64,000 nt of DNA from Sphingomonas sp. Root241 (GCF_001428865.1 NZ_LMIV01000002.1:690903-754902), one strand, 5' to 3'; counted from the stretch's first letter, positions 1 to 9,133 are shown. Notes: generated by a model from the letters alone, not told the origin. Translations and numbers: made by a program.

Positions 1-2
1 CG

Positions 3-1112
3 ATCCGGATGCTCGTCGCGCCGATCGTGCTGGTGACGATCGCGGCGGGGATCACTTCGCTCGCCGATCCCAGGCGATTAAGCGGGCTGGGCGGACGGAC
101 GATCGGGCTGTTCGCACTGACCACGGCGATCGCAGTGTCGGTGGGGATGCTGGTCGCCACTTTGGTCCAGCCGGGGGTGGGTGCGCCGCTCGGCACCGCG
201 GCGCCGCACGCGCTGGGCGATCCCGTGACGCCGTACCAGCAGCTGATCGGGATCATTCCGCTCAATATCTTCGAGGCGCTCGCCAAGGGCGACATGCTCG
301 CCTTGATCTTCGTCGCGATCCTGATCGGAGTCGGCACGGTGGTGGCGGGCGAGCCGGGCAAGCCCTTTGCGGCATTGCTGCAGGCGACGTCGGCAGTGCT
401 GCTCAAGGTCGTCGGCATCGTGATGGAGGCGACGCCCTTCGGCGTGTTCGCGCTGATCGCCAACGCCGTGGCGGCGAACGGCGCGGCGGTGTTCGTCAAT
501 GTCGGGTGGCTGGCATTGGCAGTGGTGCTCGGCAGCCTGATCCAGATCGTGGTGGTGCACAGCCTGATCCTGAAGCTGTTCGCGAGGCTGCCGCTGCTGC
601 CCTTCTTCCGTGGGATCATCGACGCGCTGGTCGTCGCCTTCTCGACTGCGTCGAGTTCCGCCACTTTGCCGGTGGCGATGCGCGTGGCGGAGAAGAATCT
701 GGGCGTGGCGCGGCCGGTATTCTCGACGGTGCTGCCGCTCGGCGCGAGCATCGGCAAGGACGGCACGGCGATGTATGTCGGCCTGCTCAGCATGTTCGCG
801 CTGCAGGCGTTCGGCACCCCGCTGAGCCCGCAAGTCTATGGCATGGTGCTGCTGACCGGCGCGCTCGCCGCATTCGGGACCGCGCCGGTGCCGTCGGCGT
901 CTTTGTTCATGCTCGCCGCGGTGCTCTCGGCGGTCGGCGTGCCGCCCGAGCACACCGCGCTGGTGGTGGGTTTCGTGCTGCCGTTCGATCGGCTGCTCGA
1001 CATGACCCGCACGGTGCCGAGCGCGAGCGCGAATTTGGTGGTGGCGACGACGGTGGCGCGCTGGGAAAACGAGCTCGACGAAGAAATCTATCGGGCGAAG
1101 GATTACGCGTGA
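3..1112 (+). CDS. Dicarboxylate/amino acid:cation symporter (DAACS/SLC1 family), 5'-truncated by window start
   Basis: The reading frame is already open at the window edge, so the N-terminus lies outside. The product is a polytopic inner-membrane secondary transporter of the GltP/DctA family, which imports acidic amino acids or C4-dicarboxylates. Family hallmarks are visible: IRMLVAPIVLVTIAAGI near the start, the serine-rich hairpin STASSSATLP, the DGT motif in IGKDGTAMY and the last helix segment FDRLLDMTRT. Two places depart from the family. NMDGT reads GKDGT, and the VNVTGD stretch after DMxRT reads PSASAN. These positions form sodium sites in GltPh, so ion coupling may differ. The family assignment is secure; the substrate cannot be read from the sequence. 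Confidence 0.9.
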   Translation: MRMLVAPIVLVTIAAGITSLADPRRLSGLGGRTIGLFALTTAIAVSVGMLVATLVQPGVGAPLGTAAPHALGDPVTPYQQLIGIIPLNIFEALAKGDMLALIFVAILIGVGTVVAGEPGKPFAALLQATSAVLLKVVGIVMEATPFGVFALIANAVAANGAAVFVNVGWLALAVVLGSLIQIVVVHSLILKLFARLPLLPFFRGIIDALVVAFSTASSSATLPVAMRVAEKNLGVARPVFSTVLPLGASIGKDGTAMYVGLLSMFALQAFGTPLSPQVYGMVLLTGALAAFGTAPVPSASLFMLAAVLSAVGVPPEHTALVVGFVLPFDRLLDMTRTVPSASANLVVATTVARWENELDEEIYRAKDYA

Positions 1113-1116
1113 CGAT

Positions 1117-1139
1117 CCTCCCTCGCGAAGCGGGGGAGG
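1117..1139 (+). terminator. Possible hairpin terminator after the symporter gene
   Basis: A six-base stem, CCTCCC pairing with GGGAGG, begins five bases after the stop codon. No T-run follows, so termination is only a guess. Confidence 0.3.
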
Positions 1140-1218
1140 GGGACGCGATGCCGCGCGGTTATGCCCTGTTTCGCGCTGGACATTTGCCCGCGCGCGGTTT
1201 CGCTTTAGGCTTTCGCAC

Positions 1219-2652
1219 ATGAAACGATCGCTGCTGCTCCCGCTCCTCCTCGTCGCCACGCCCGCGCTTGCGCAAGCGAGCCTGCAGCAGCGTGTCGAGG
1301 CGAAGCTCGGCGAGGCGGCGACGGGGACGCGCTTCGGGCTGGTGGTGACCGACGCCGACGACAAGGAGATCGTCGCGGTCAATCCCGACGGTCGGTTCAT
1401 GCCGGCGTCGAACACCAAGATGTTCACTACCGCCGCGGCCTATGCCTCGCTGACCGGGCTCGACCAGCCCGACGCGGCGGGCGGCGCGGCGGTGCGGATC
1501 GAGGGACAGGACGTCATCCTCGAGGGGCATGGCGATGCGCGGCTCTCCAGCGCGGCGGATTGCACGGTGGATTGCCTCGCCACGCTGGCGGACGCGGTGG
1601 CGGCGAAGACCAGGCACGTGCGCAATGTCGTCGGCGACGACACGGCGTTTCCCGACCAGCGCTGGAGCCCGGGGATGAGCTGGAACAACATTCCGAGCCG
1701 CTACGGCACGGGGATTTCGGCACTGACGCTCGACGACAACGAGCTGGTGATCGACGTGACACCCGGCGCAGTCGGCGCGCGGCCGGGGGTCGCGCTGCCG
1801 CTGCCTTATTACAGCGTCGACAACCGCATGGTGACGGTGGCCGGGTCCGAGCGGAAGATCGGCTATGACCGCGCGCCCAACGGCACTGTGCTGCGGCTGA
1901 CCGGCACGATCGGCGTCGACGCGAAACCCGATCCACTGCGCGTCGGCATCGACGATCCGGCGCATTATGCGGCGTGGCGATTCAGGGCCCTGCTCGAGGC
2001 GCGGGGCGTGAAGGTGACGGGCGACGTCGCGGCGCGCCACCGGGCGCCGATGCCGGACGACGATCCCGATGCGCGCAACGGCGCACCCGCCGCGCGGCCG
2101 CCGGTGCAGCCGGCGCTCGCCAGGCTGACGCCGCCGCCGCTCGCCGAGGACGTGGTCCGGATCAACAAGGAGAGCCAGAACCTCCACGCCGAATTGCTGC
2201 TGCGCCGGGTGGGCCTGAAGCGCGGCGGCGGATCGATCGCCGACGGGATGATCGAGGTCCGCGCGATGCTCGATACCGCGGGCGTGCCGCGCACTGCCTG
2301 GGACCTGTCCGATGGTTCAGGCATGTCGACCTACAACCGCGCCGCGCCGCGCGGGACGGTGCAGATGCTCCGCTGGATCGCGGCCCAGCCCTGGGGCGCC
2401 GCATGGCGCGCGTCGCTGCCGATCGGCGGCGTCGACGGCACGCTGGCGCGGCGGTTCAAGGGGACATTGCTGGAGGGCAAGGTCTTCGCCAAGACGGGGA
2501 CGATCAACGCTACCAATGCGCTGTCGGGCTATCTGATCGCGAAGAACGGGAAGATGCTGACCTTCTCGTCCTTCGCCAACGACGTTCCCGCCGATGCGAG
2601 CGCGACGAAGTTCATCGATGCCGCGCTGGTGCTGGTGGCGGAGGCGAATTAG
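1219..2652 (+). CDS. dacB: D-alanyl-D-alanine carboxypeptidase/endopeptidase, PBP4 type (peptidase S13)
   Basis: This periplasmic penicillin-binding protein removes terminal D-Ala and cleaves cross-links in peptidoglycan. It has 477 residues, normal for the family. An N-terminal signal peptide ends near ATPALAQA (residues 13-20). All three active-site motifs are present: SNTK at residues 64-67 (nucleophile Ser64, Lys67), SDGSG for the SxN region, and the KTG triad in FAKTGTIN near the C-terminus. The long insert between motifs one and two fits S13. It stands alone between a symporter and a small membrane protein, but AmpG, LD-carboxypeptidase and a Mur ligase elsewhere in the window act on the same polymer. 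The start was chosen because it gives the signal peptide; no strong ribosome site is visible. Confidence 0.93.
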   Translation: MKRSLLLPLLLVATPALAQASLQQRVEAKLGEAATGTRFGLVVTDADDKEIVAVNPDGRFMPASNTKMFTTAAAYASLTGLDQPDAAGGAAVRIEGQDVILEGHGDARLSSAADCTVDCLATLADAVAAKTRHVRNVVGDDTAFPDQRWSPGMSWNNIPSRYGTGISALTLDDNELVIDVTPGAVGARPGVALPLPYYSVDNRMVTVAGSERKIGYDRAPNGTVLRLTGTIGVDAKPDPLRVGIDDPAHYAAWRFRALLEARGVKVTGDVAARHRAPMPDDDPDARNGAPAARPPVQPALARLTPPPLAEDVVRINKESQNLHAELLLRRVGLKRGGGSIADGMIEVRAMLDTAGVPRTAWDLSDGSGMSTYNRAAPRGTVQMLRWIAAQPWGAAWRASLPIGGVDGTLARRFKGTLLEGKVFAKTGTINATNALSGYLIAKNGKMLTFSSFANDVPADASATKFIDAALVLVAEAN

Positions 2653-2679
2653 GGTTCACCGACCCGCGCAGGAGGCAAG

Positions 2680-2979
2680 ATGTTCGTTCCCATTCCCATC
2701 CTGATCGCCGCCGGCGTCCTGATCCTCGTGCTGATCGCGATGATCGCGCGGGCGGGGCGAAGGCGCGATCCGCTGATGGGCGGGGCGCCGCCGCGGGCTT
2801 ATCGCGGCACGAACCCGGTGCCGGTCGCGACGCTGCCGCCTGAAGTCGAGCGGCAGGTTCGCGCACAGCTGGCCGCGGGCCGCAAGATCCAGGCGATCAA
2901 GATCGCGCGCGACGCGACGCATCTCGGGCTGAAGGAAACGAAGGACCTGGTCGAGGCGCTGGAGCGGCGGGCCCCTTAG
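2680..2979 (+). CDS. Small membrane protein with an L7/L12 C-terminal-domain-like tail
   Basis: The product has 99 residues. Residues 4-24 form a hydrophobic helix followed by a basic stretch, so the rest probably faces the cytoplasm. Residues 66-95 (KIQAIKIARDATHLGL, then KETKDLVEAL) closely follow the helix and loop of the ribosomal protein L7/L12 C-terminal domain, which binds translation GTPases. Short proteins with such a tail occur in other bacteria, but I know of no assigned role. An AGGAGG site lies directly upstream of the ATG. It follows dacB by 27 bases and may be cotranscribed. Function is unknown; contact with ribosomal factors is only an inference. Confidence 0.8.
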   Translation: MFVPIPILIAAGVLILVLIAMIARAGRRRDPLMGGAPPRAYRGTNPVPVATLPPEVERQVRAQLAAGRKIQAIKIARDATHLGLKETKDLVEALERRAP

Positions 2980-3001
2980 GGCGTATCGACTTCAGCCGCG
3001 C

Positions 3002-3143
3002 AACTCCCCTCCCTGCAAGGGAGGGGCAGGGGGTGGGTGCGAGCGTAGCGAGCCCATCGAACGGTTCGGAAAAAGAAGGAAAGACCGGGCATCGAGCCCG
3101 GCTTTCCTTACCCACCCCTAACCCCTCCCTTGCAGGGAGGGGA
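3002..3143. repeat. Palindromic intergenic element, copy 1 (large inverted repeat)
   Basis: The outer arms (AACTCCCCTCCCTGCAAGGG and its inverted counterpart near 3116-3143) enclose a second perfect hairpin. A related copy lies at 46029-46184 with the same outer arms, the same GGGTGGGTGCGA and AGCCCATCGA blocks, and the same inner loop GGGCATCGAGCCCG. Both copies sit between convergent genes. Confidence 0.85.
3076..3109. terminator. Bidirectional hairpin inside palindromic element copy 1
   Basis: AAGGAAAG pairs with CTTTCCTT, and inside it CCGGGC pairs with GCCCGG around the loop ATCGA. The site lies between the 3' ends of the L7/L12-like gene and the facing serine hydrolase gene, so it can plausibly stop transcription from both sides. 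Confidence 0.6.
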
Positions 3144-3162
3144 ACCCGAAAGGCGATACGGC

Positions 3163-4170
3163 CTAGGCTTCCCGATCCCATGCCGCGATGAGGGCGTCGC
3201 CCGTCTCCGGCCGTAGCTGGAAGATGCCGCTCTCGCGATGCCGGGTGGGGTGGACACGGTTGGTGAGCAGGGTCCAGGCGAGGCCGCGCTCGAAATCGAC
3301 CCACAGGCCGGTGCCGGTGAAGCCGGTATGGCCGATCGTCTCGTCCGAGCACGCCTGGCCGCCCGACCAGCCCTGGAATTTCCGCTCCCAGCCGCAGGTG
3401 CGGTGCTCATATTGCGGCGTGCGGACCGCTTCGAGCATCGCGGGGCTGGCGCCGCTGCCGTCCAGAAGCCCGCGGGCGAAGTCGAGCACGCCGGCGACGG
3501 TGCCGAACAGCCCGGCATGGCCCGTCTGCCCGCCCATCGCGAAGCAGTTCTCGTCATGCACTTCGCCCTTGAGCACGCGGCCGCGCCACATGCAGTGCTC
3601 GGTGGCAACGGCGGGGCCGGGGGGCGGACCGAAGCCGAGGCCTTCGCCAAGCGGCCACGCGCCGAGCGGCTGGCCGGTGATCCGCTCGATCGCGATGCCG
3701 AGCAGGATAAAGTTGATGTCCGAATAGACCGGCGGGCCGTGACGCCATTCGCGCTGGAGGACGAAGGCGCGGAGGCGGGCGGGGTCGTCGCCATAGGTGT
3801 ATATCGGCTCGACCGCGGGGAAGAAGGTTCGGTGCGCGAGGCAATCGCGGAAGGTCAGCTTGCGCTCGGCAGCGTTGGCAACGTCATATTGGCGCAGGTC
3901 GGGAATCGCGGTGGTGAGCGGGGCGTCGAGATCGAGCCTGCCCTGATCGGCAAGGCGCAGGATCATCGTGGTGGTGGCGATGACCTTGGAGACCGAGGCA
4001 AGGTCGAACCAATGGTCCTCGGTCAGGTCCTCGGGTTCGGGCACCAAAGCTGCCTTGCCCGCGTAGCGGACCCAGCGGCGGCCGTCGGCGGCGACCATGC
4101 CGAGCGTCGCGCTGGGGATGCGGCCGTCGGCGACCGAGGCAAGGGCGGGAGCGAAGGCGGCGTCGATCAT
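3163..4170 (-). CDS. Beta-lactamase-fold serine hydrolase (class C-like/esterase family)
   Basis: The 335-residue product belongs to the beta-lactamase-related serine hydrolases (AmpC/EstB fold). The SxxK nucleophile motif is SVSK (in LASVSKVIATT), the YxN-type motif is YSDIN, and a late HTG (IGHTGFTGTG) stands where KTG lies in true beta-lactamases. There is no signal peptide, so it appears cytoplasmic. Its ATG overlaps the stop codon of the upstream AmpG permease gene (ATGA), indicating translational coupling. A role in processing imported muropeptides is therefore attractive, for example as an esterase or amidase, but this is inference. It should not be read as a resistance gene. Confidence 0.85.
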   Translation of the reverse strand: MIDAAFAPALASVADGRIPSATLGMVAADGRRWVRYAGKAALVPEPEDLTEDHWFDLASVSKVIATTTMILRLADQGRLDLDAPLTTAIPDLRQYDVANAAERKLTFRDCLAHRTFFPAVEPIYTYGDDPARLRAFVLQREWRHGPPVYSDINFILLGIAIERITGQPLGAWPLGEGLGFGPPPGPAVATEHCMWRGRVLKGEVHDENCFAMGGQTGHAGLFGTVAGVLDFARGLLDGSGASPAMLEAVRTPQYEHRTCGWERKFQGWSGGQACSDETIGHTGFTGTGLWVDFERGLAWTLLTNRVHPTRHRESGIFQLRPETGDALIAAWDREA

Positions 4171-5729
4171 GCGGGCTCCACCGGACGGTCATCGGGGCGT
4201 GGCTTCGCATTCGCCAGCAGCGGCAGGAACAGCAGGGCGGCGAGGCTGATCACGCCCGAGGCGAGGAAGAACATGTCGAAGCCGTTATATCCGGCCTTGT
4301 CGAGCTTGGTGACGATCGATCCGCCCGCGCCGGCGAGCAGCCGCGCGAGCAGGAAGGCGAAGCCCGAGAGGAAGGCATATTGCGCGCCGGGGAAGCGCGG
4401 ATTCACCAGCATCGAGAGATAGACCACGAACACCGCCCCAGCCATGCCGTTGCCGAACTGGTCGGCGGCGGTGGCGAAGTAGAGCGTGTTCTGATCGACC
4501 GGCATGTGCGCCAGCCAGACGAAGCCGAAATTGCCCAAAGCCGCGAAGAACGCGCCGACGCTCAGCGTTATCCCCCAGCGCCACTTGGTCACCATCCAGC
4601 CGCCGAGACCGACGCCGATGATGCTCGATCCGAGCGCCACGGCGCCATCGGCCCAGCCGATCTGCGTCTTGGTGTAGCCCAAAGCGAGGATCATCGGCTT
4701 GGACAGATTGAGCGCGAGCACGTCGCCCATTCGATAGGCCGAGACGAAGGCCAGGATGGGGATCGCAATATAGCCGTAGCGCCAGAAGAAATCGGCATAC
4801 GGTCCCACCGCAGTGGAGGCGCGGACCGGGGAATCGGGTGCGGCGTCGCGGATCCAGGGAAGGGCCAAAGCGAGGAGGATGAAGGGCAGCATCGCGATGC
4901 CGAGCACCCAGGGAAGGACATTGGTGTCGGCGCTGATGCCGATCCCCGATGCGGCACTCAGGATCACCCAGCCGACCGCCGCGGTTCCCGCTGCCAGCGC
5001 GAGCAATATCCCCGCGGCGGTGATCAGGCCGATCGCCAGCGAGGCGAGGCGTCCGCCGCCGCAGCCCGGCGCGCGCGGCAGGAGTGCGAGGATCGGCAGC
5101 GGCACGGCAGCGCCCGCGGCGATCAGCAGGTACGAGGCCGTCCAGCCCGGCTCGATCCCGATGCTGCGCAGCGAGGCCGAGATGCTGCCCGCTGCATCGG
5201 CGAAGAGCAAAGCGCCGCTCCCCGCCGCGACCATCGCGGTGCGATAGCCCCAGAGGTTCGATGCGGCGACCGGGCCCTGTTCTTCAGGCGTCGGGGCGAG
5301 CTCGATGCGCCAGGCATCGGCGGCAACTTCGAGCGTCGTCGTCCAGAAAGCGAGGAGCACCGCGAACAATGCCGTGAGCGGCAGGCTGGCATCGTCCGAA
5401 AACACTGCCATCGCCACCATCGAGGTGAAGACGCCGAGCTGCGACAGCATGATCCAGCCGCGCCTCTTGCCGAAGAAGCGCGCGAAGCCGGGCACGTCGT
5501 ATCTGTCGAGCAGGGGCGCCCAAAGGAACTTGAAGGTCGGGAGCAACTGCACCCAGGCGAAGAAGCCGATGACCGCGAGCACCACGCCGTGATCGGCGAG
5601 CCGGACGCTGAGCACAGTCGAGAACATGTAGAAGGGGAGCCCGGCGGAGAAGCCGAGCAGCACGTAGAGCGCCATGCGCGGGAAGCCGCGGGGAATGCCG
5701 TGCGCGTCGGCCGCGACCGCCTCAGCCAA
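4167..5729 (-). CDS. ampG: AmpG-like muropeptide permease (MFS)
   Basis: This polytopic major-facilitator protein resembles AmpG, which carries GlcNAc-anhydroMurNAc-peptides into the cytoplasm for recycling. The N-terminal GFSAGLPFYMFSTVLSVRL, the FKFLWAPLLDRYDVP signature and KRRGWIML are typical of AmpG. The length of 520 residues fits, with about 12 to 14 hydrophobic segments. The longest frame starts with TTG at 5729 and has no clear ribosome site; an ATG 18 codons later (MALYVLLGF, 5675) is an alternative. It is the first gene of a coupled pair with the serine hydrolase. Confidence 0.87.
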   Translation of the reverse strand: MAEAVAADAHGIPRGFPRMALYVLLGFSAGLPFYMFSTVLSVRLADHGVVLAVIGFFAWVQLLPTFKFLWAPLLDRYDVPGFARFFGKRRGWIMLSQLGVFTSMVAMAVFSDDASLPLTALFAVLLAFWTTTLEVAADAWRIELAPTPEEQGPVAASNLWGYRTAMVAAGSGALLFADAAGSISASLRSIGIEPGWTASYLLIAAGAAVPLPILALLPRAPGCGGGRLASLAIGLITAAGILLALAAGTAAVGWVILSAASGIGISADTNVLPWVLGIAMLPFILLALALPWIRDAAPDSPVRASTAVGPYADFFWRYGYIAIPILAFVSAYRMGDVLALNLSKPMILALGYTKTQIGWADGAVALGSSIIGVGLGGWMVTKWRWGITLSVGAFFAALGNFGFVWLAHMPVDQNTLYFATAADQFGNGMAGAVFVVYLSMLVNPRFPGAQYAFLSGFAFLLARLLAGAGGSIVTKLDKAGYNGFDMFFLASGVISLAALLFLPLLANAKPRPDDRPVEPA

Positions 5730-5978
5730 AAGCGACGGCCGATCGATATTGCAGCGAATGTTGCATCATGTTGCGTCCCCGGGAAGCGGCCGGGGCACAG
5801 GCTTGCCCGGTGCCTTGCGGCAGTCAATGGCGATGGTGCCGCATGCATGCCGCTCTCCCGGTACAGCATGCCCCAAGGCTATGGTTGAGCGAACAAAAAC
5901 TATGGCGCGGTGCAACATTCTTGTTACTTAATGCCCCGGTTCCGCCGTGGGCAGGCGGGGCAACGGGGGCACAATCAC

Positions 5979-8900
5979 ATGGCTGGTATCACGTCGTTCA
6001 AGAATCTTCTTGTTTCGGGGACGGCGTTTGCCGCGCTTGCGGGTGCGGTGCCCGCCTTCGCGCAGACGACCGAGCAGTCGACTCCCGAGGCGGCGACGCC
6101 GACCGGCGCGGCGCTGCCGGTTTCGGATGCCGACCAAAGCACCGAGCAGGAACCGGGCGGCCGCAACAACGAGATCCTCGTCACCGGTTCGCGCATCCGG
6201 CAGGATCCGAACAATTCGGCACTGCCGCTGCAGATCCTCACCACGCAGGAGATCCAGCGCAACGGCATCAGCAGCCCCGAGCAGCTGATCATGTTCCTGT
6301 CGACCAACGGCACCGGCGCGGACAACCTCGCCTCGAATGCCGACGTGACCAGCGGTGCCCAGCGCGGCACCAACGGGCTTTCGGCGGCGAATCTGCGCGG
6401 GCAGGGCAGCGCTGCGACTCTGGTGCTGCTCAACGGCCGCCGCGTCGCCGCGCACGGCCTCACCGGCGGTGCGGTCGACGTCAACCAGATCCCCTTCGCC
6501 GCGATCGAGCGCGTCGAAGTGCTCAAGGACGGCGCATCGGCGATCTACGGCACCGACGCGGTGGGCGGCGTGATCAACTTCATCACCCGGAAGGACTATC
6601 AGGGCCTCGGCTTCAACGCCTTCACCGACGTGACCGAAGCCGGCGGCGGAAACATCTACCGGCTCTCGGGCATCGCCGGCTATGGCGATCTCGAGGAAGA
6701 CGGCTTCAACGTGATGGGCGCGGTCGCCTATAGCTGGAACCGGGCGCTGCGCGGCGAGGATCGCCCGTTCGTCAACGGCTACCAGCCCGATCGCGGGCTT
6801 TCGATCGACACCCGCGGCACGCCGATCGCGACGGCGTTCAACATCGGCGCCAATACGCGGCCGAACAGCATCACGAACAACGGCACGCTGCTTGGGACGA
6901 TTCCGACCGGCACTCCGCGCCCAGCCGGGTCGATCACGTTGACCGCGCCCAACGGCGCCAATGCGGCGGCGGGCGGCATCAACATCCTCGACCTTCCCGG
7001 TGGCGCCGGCTGCGAGTCGATGGACGGCGGGCTGCCCTATGACGAGGCACTGTGGAACACGCCCTCGGCTTATTATGCCTGCGCCTGGGACACCGGCCGC
7101 GCCGCGGTGCTCCAGCAGCCGATCAACACGCTGACCTATTATGGCCGCGGCGTGGTGAATCTGGGCATGGGGCATCAGATGTCGTTCGAGATCACGGGCT
7201 CGGACGCGACTTCGGCCAAGCGCTTCTCGAACGCGCAGCTCACCGCCAACACCACCAATTTGGCGATCGCCTATCCGCTCAACAGCCTGACCGCGGCGAC
7301 CTATAACAGCGTGTTCAACGCGATCCGCGCGGCCTTCCCCGCACAAGCGGCGGCGCTCAACGGCCGCTACGGCCTGCCGATCGCCTATCGCTGGCGGTGC
7401 ATCGCCTGCGGTACGCGCGAATATGTGACCAACACCAAGACCATCCGCGCCGCCTTCGGCGTCGAGGGACCGATGTTCGGGGTGGGCGACTGGGATTATC
7501 GTGCCGGCGCGTCCTATGCGAAGAGCGAGTCCTCGTCGGTGCTCGGCACCGGCTATTATTATCGCGGCACGCTGAGCAATGGCGATTTCGATCTCAATGC
7601 CCCCATCGTCGCCGGTGCGGCGCCGATCAATGGACAGCCCGCTCGCGGCCTGGTCGGCCTGATGAACAGCGGCCTGATCAATCCGTTCAGCACGACCCAG
7701 ACTCCCGAGGGCCTCGCGGCGCTGGAATCGGTCTCGGCTTATGGCGCGACCTTGTATGGCGGCCAGTATGAAGTGAAGCAGTTCGACGTCTCGGTCTCGG
7801 GATCGCTGTTCCCGATCTGGGGCGGCAACGTGCAGATGGCCGCGGGCGTGGACGTACGCAAGGAGACCTATTCGTTCAACGGATCGGACGCGGCGGCGGC
7901 AGCCGCGCCGGTGATCTTCCTCGCCGCGTTCGACAACGTCAACGCGCTGACTCCGAAGAACCGCACCGTGAAGGCTGCCTATGCCGAAGTGCTCGTCCCG
8001 CTGTTCCCCGGTTTCGAGATCACCGGCGCCGTCCGTATCGACGAATATACCGGGTTCGGATCCACGACCAATCCGAAGGTCTCGGTCAAGTTCCGCCCGA
8101 TCGACCAGATCATGTTCCGCGGATCGTACAATACCGGGTTCCGCGTGCCTTCGTTCAACCAGATCTTCAATGGGCTCACCGAAGCGCCCTATCTGGGCAG
8201 CGACATCGCCGATCCGGTGCGTTGCCCCGGCGGCGTTCCGACTGCCCCAGTCGGCACCGGCACGCCCTGCGATCAGATCCGCCCGACCATTTTTACCGGC
8301 GGTAATCGCGAACTGGGACCCGAAACGGCCGAACAGCTCAGCGCGGGCATCGTCATCCAGCCGGCGCCGTTGTTCAGCGCCTCGGTCGACTGGTGGATGA
8401 TCAATGTCGACAACACGATCCAGACGCTCACCTTGCGGCAACTGATCGACAACGCCGCGCTGTTTCCCGAGCGCTTCCTGCGTGAACCCGAAGGCAGCGG
8501 GCCCATTTTCGGCATCGACCAGCGCTGGATCAACGCGGGTTCGCGCCGCACACAGGGCCTGGAAGTATCGCTGCGCGCCGGACACGAGTTCGGCGGGGGC
8601 AGCCGCATCTCGGCGGGTCTCGATGGCACATTGCTGCTCAAGAAGCGCGAGAAGCTGACGCCGACCGCGCAATATGGTCCGAGCCTGATCGGGGTGTTCA
8701 GCTTCGCCGGCGATCTGGGCGTGCGTTGGAAGCACAATGCGTTCGTCAGCTATTCGAACGACGACATCAGCCTCTCGCTGAGCCAGATCTTCCGCAAGGG
8801 CTATCGGAACGGCGCGCTGCCCGGAATCGCGGCGGGGACGGTGACGCGGCCCGAATATAATGCGTTCGTGAAGGACTATATCATCTACAATCTGTCGATG

Positions 8901-9080
8901 AGCTACACGGGGCTCTCGCCGAACTTCAAGCTGACGGCGGGCGTGCGCAACCTGTTCGACACCGATCCGCCCTTCGCGATCACCTATGACGGCAACACCG
9001 GCGCGGGCGGTTCGTGGGAACCGCGCGTCGCCGATCCGCGCGGACGCAGCTTCACGATGGGCGTCGAAGTCAAGTTCTGA
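5979..9080 (+). CDS. TonB-dependent outer-membrane receptor
   Basis: The 1033-residue product has a signal peptide ending near AVPAFAQ. A plug domain follows (EILVTGSRIRQDP, then LRGQGSAATLVLLNGRR and VEVLKDGASAIYGTDAVGG). The rest is a long beta-barrel ending in an aromatic residue (GVEVKF), as outer-membrane barrels do. It would import a bulky ligand using TonB energy; the ligand is unknown and no hydrolase gene adjoins it. A cysteine pair at CIAC sits in an extracellular-loop region. The ATG at 5979 was preferred over an upstream GTG because it begins the signal peptide and has GGGGG eight bases before it. Confidence 0.93.
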   Translation: MAGITSFKNLLVSGTAFAALAGAVPAFAQTTEQSTPEAATPTGAALPVSDADQSTEQEPGGRNNEILVTGSRIRQDPNNSALPLQILTTQEIQRNGISSPEQLIMFLSTNGTGADNLASNADVTSGAQRGTNGLSAANLRGQGSAATLVLLNGRRVAAHGLTGGAVDVNQIPFAAIERVEVLKDGASAIYGTDAVGGVINFITRKDYQGLGFNAFTDVTEAGGGNIYRLSGIAGYGDLEEDGFNVMGAVAYSWNRALRGEDRPFVNGYQPDRGLSIDTRGTPIATAFNIGANTRPNSITNNGTLLGTIPTGTPRPAGSITLTAPNGANAAAGGINILDLPGGAGCESMDGGLPYDEALWNTPSAYYACAWDTGRAAVLQQPINTLTYYGRGVVNLGMGHQMSFEITGSDATSAKRFSNAQLTANTTNLAIAYPLNSLTAATYNSVFNAIRAAFPAQAAALNGRYGLPIAYRWRCIACGTREYVTNTKTIRAAFGVEGPMFGVGDWDYRAGASYAKSESSSVLGTGYYYRGTLSNGDFDLNAPIVAGAAPINGQPARGLVGLMNSGLINPFSTTQTPEGLAALESVSAYGATLYGGQYEVKQFDVSVSGSLFPIWGGNVQMAAGVDVRKETYSFNGSDAAAAAAPVIFLAAFDNVNALTPKNRTVKAAYAEVLVPLFPGFEITGAVRIDEYTGFGSTTNPKVSVKFRPIDQIMFRGSYNTGFRVPSFNQIFNGLTEAPYLGSDIADPVRCPGGVPTAPVGTGTPCDQIRPTIFTGGNRELGPETAEQLSAGIVIQPAPLFSASVDWWMINVDNTIQTLTLRQLIDNAALFPERFLREPEGSGPIFGIDQRWINAGSRRTQGLEVSLRAGHEFGGGSRISAGLDGTLLLKKREKLTPTAQYGPSLIGVFSFAGDLGVRWKHNAFVSYSNDDISLSLSQIFRKGYRNGALPGIAAGTVTRPEYNAFVKDYIIYNLSMSYTGLSPNFKLTAGVRNLFDTDPPFAITYDGNTGAGGSWEPRVADPRGRSFTMGVEVKF

Positions 9081-9100
9081 ACCTGATTTAGGGGGGAAGG

Positions 9101-9133
9101 GGGCCGCGGCGGAAACACCGTCGCGGCCCTTTT
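9101..9133 (+). terminator. Rho-independent terminator after the TonB receptor gene
   Basis: An eleven-pair stem (GGGCCGCGGCG with CGTCGCGGCCC, one G-U pair) has a seven-base loop and is followed by TTTT. Confidence 0.85.

Noticed and set aside
3163..4170. An antibiotic-resistance beta-lactamase
   Set aside because: The fold and SxxK motif are shared, but there is no signal peptide and the coupling to AmpG indicates another role.
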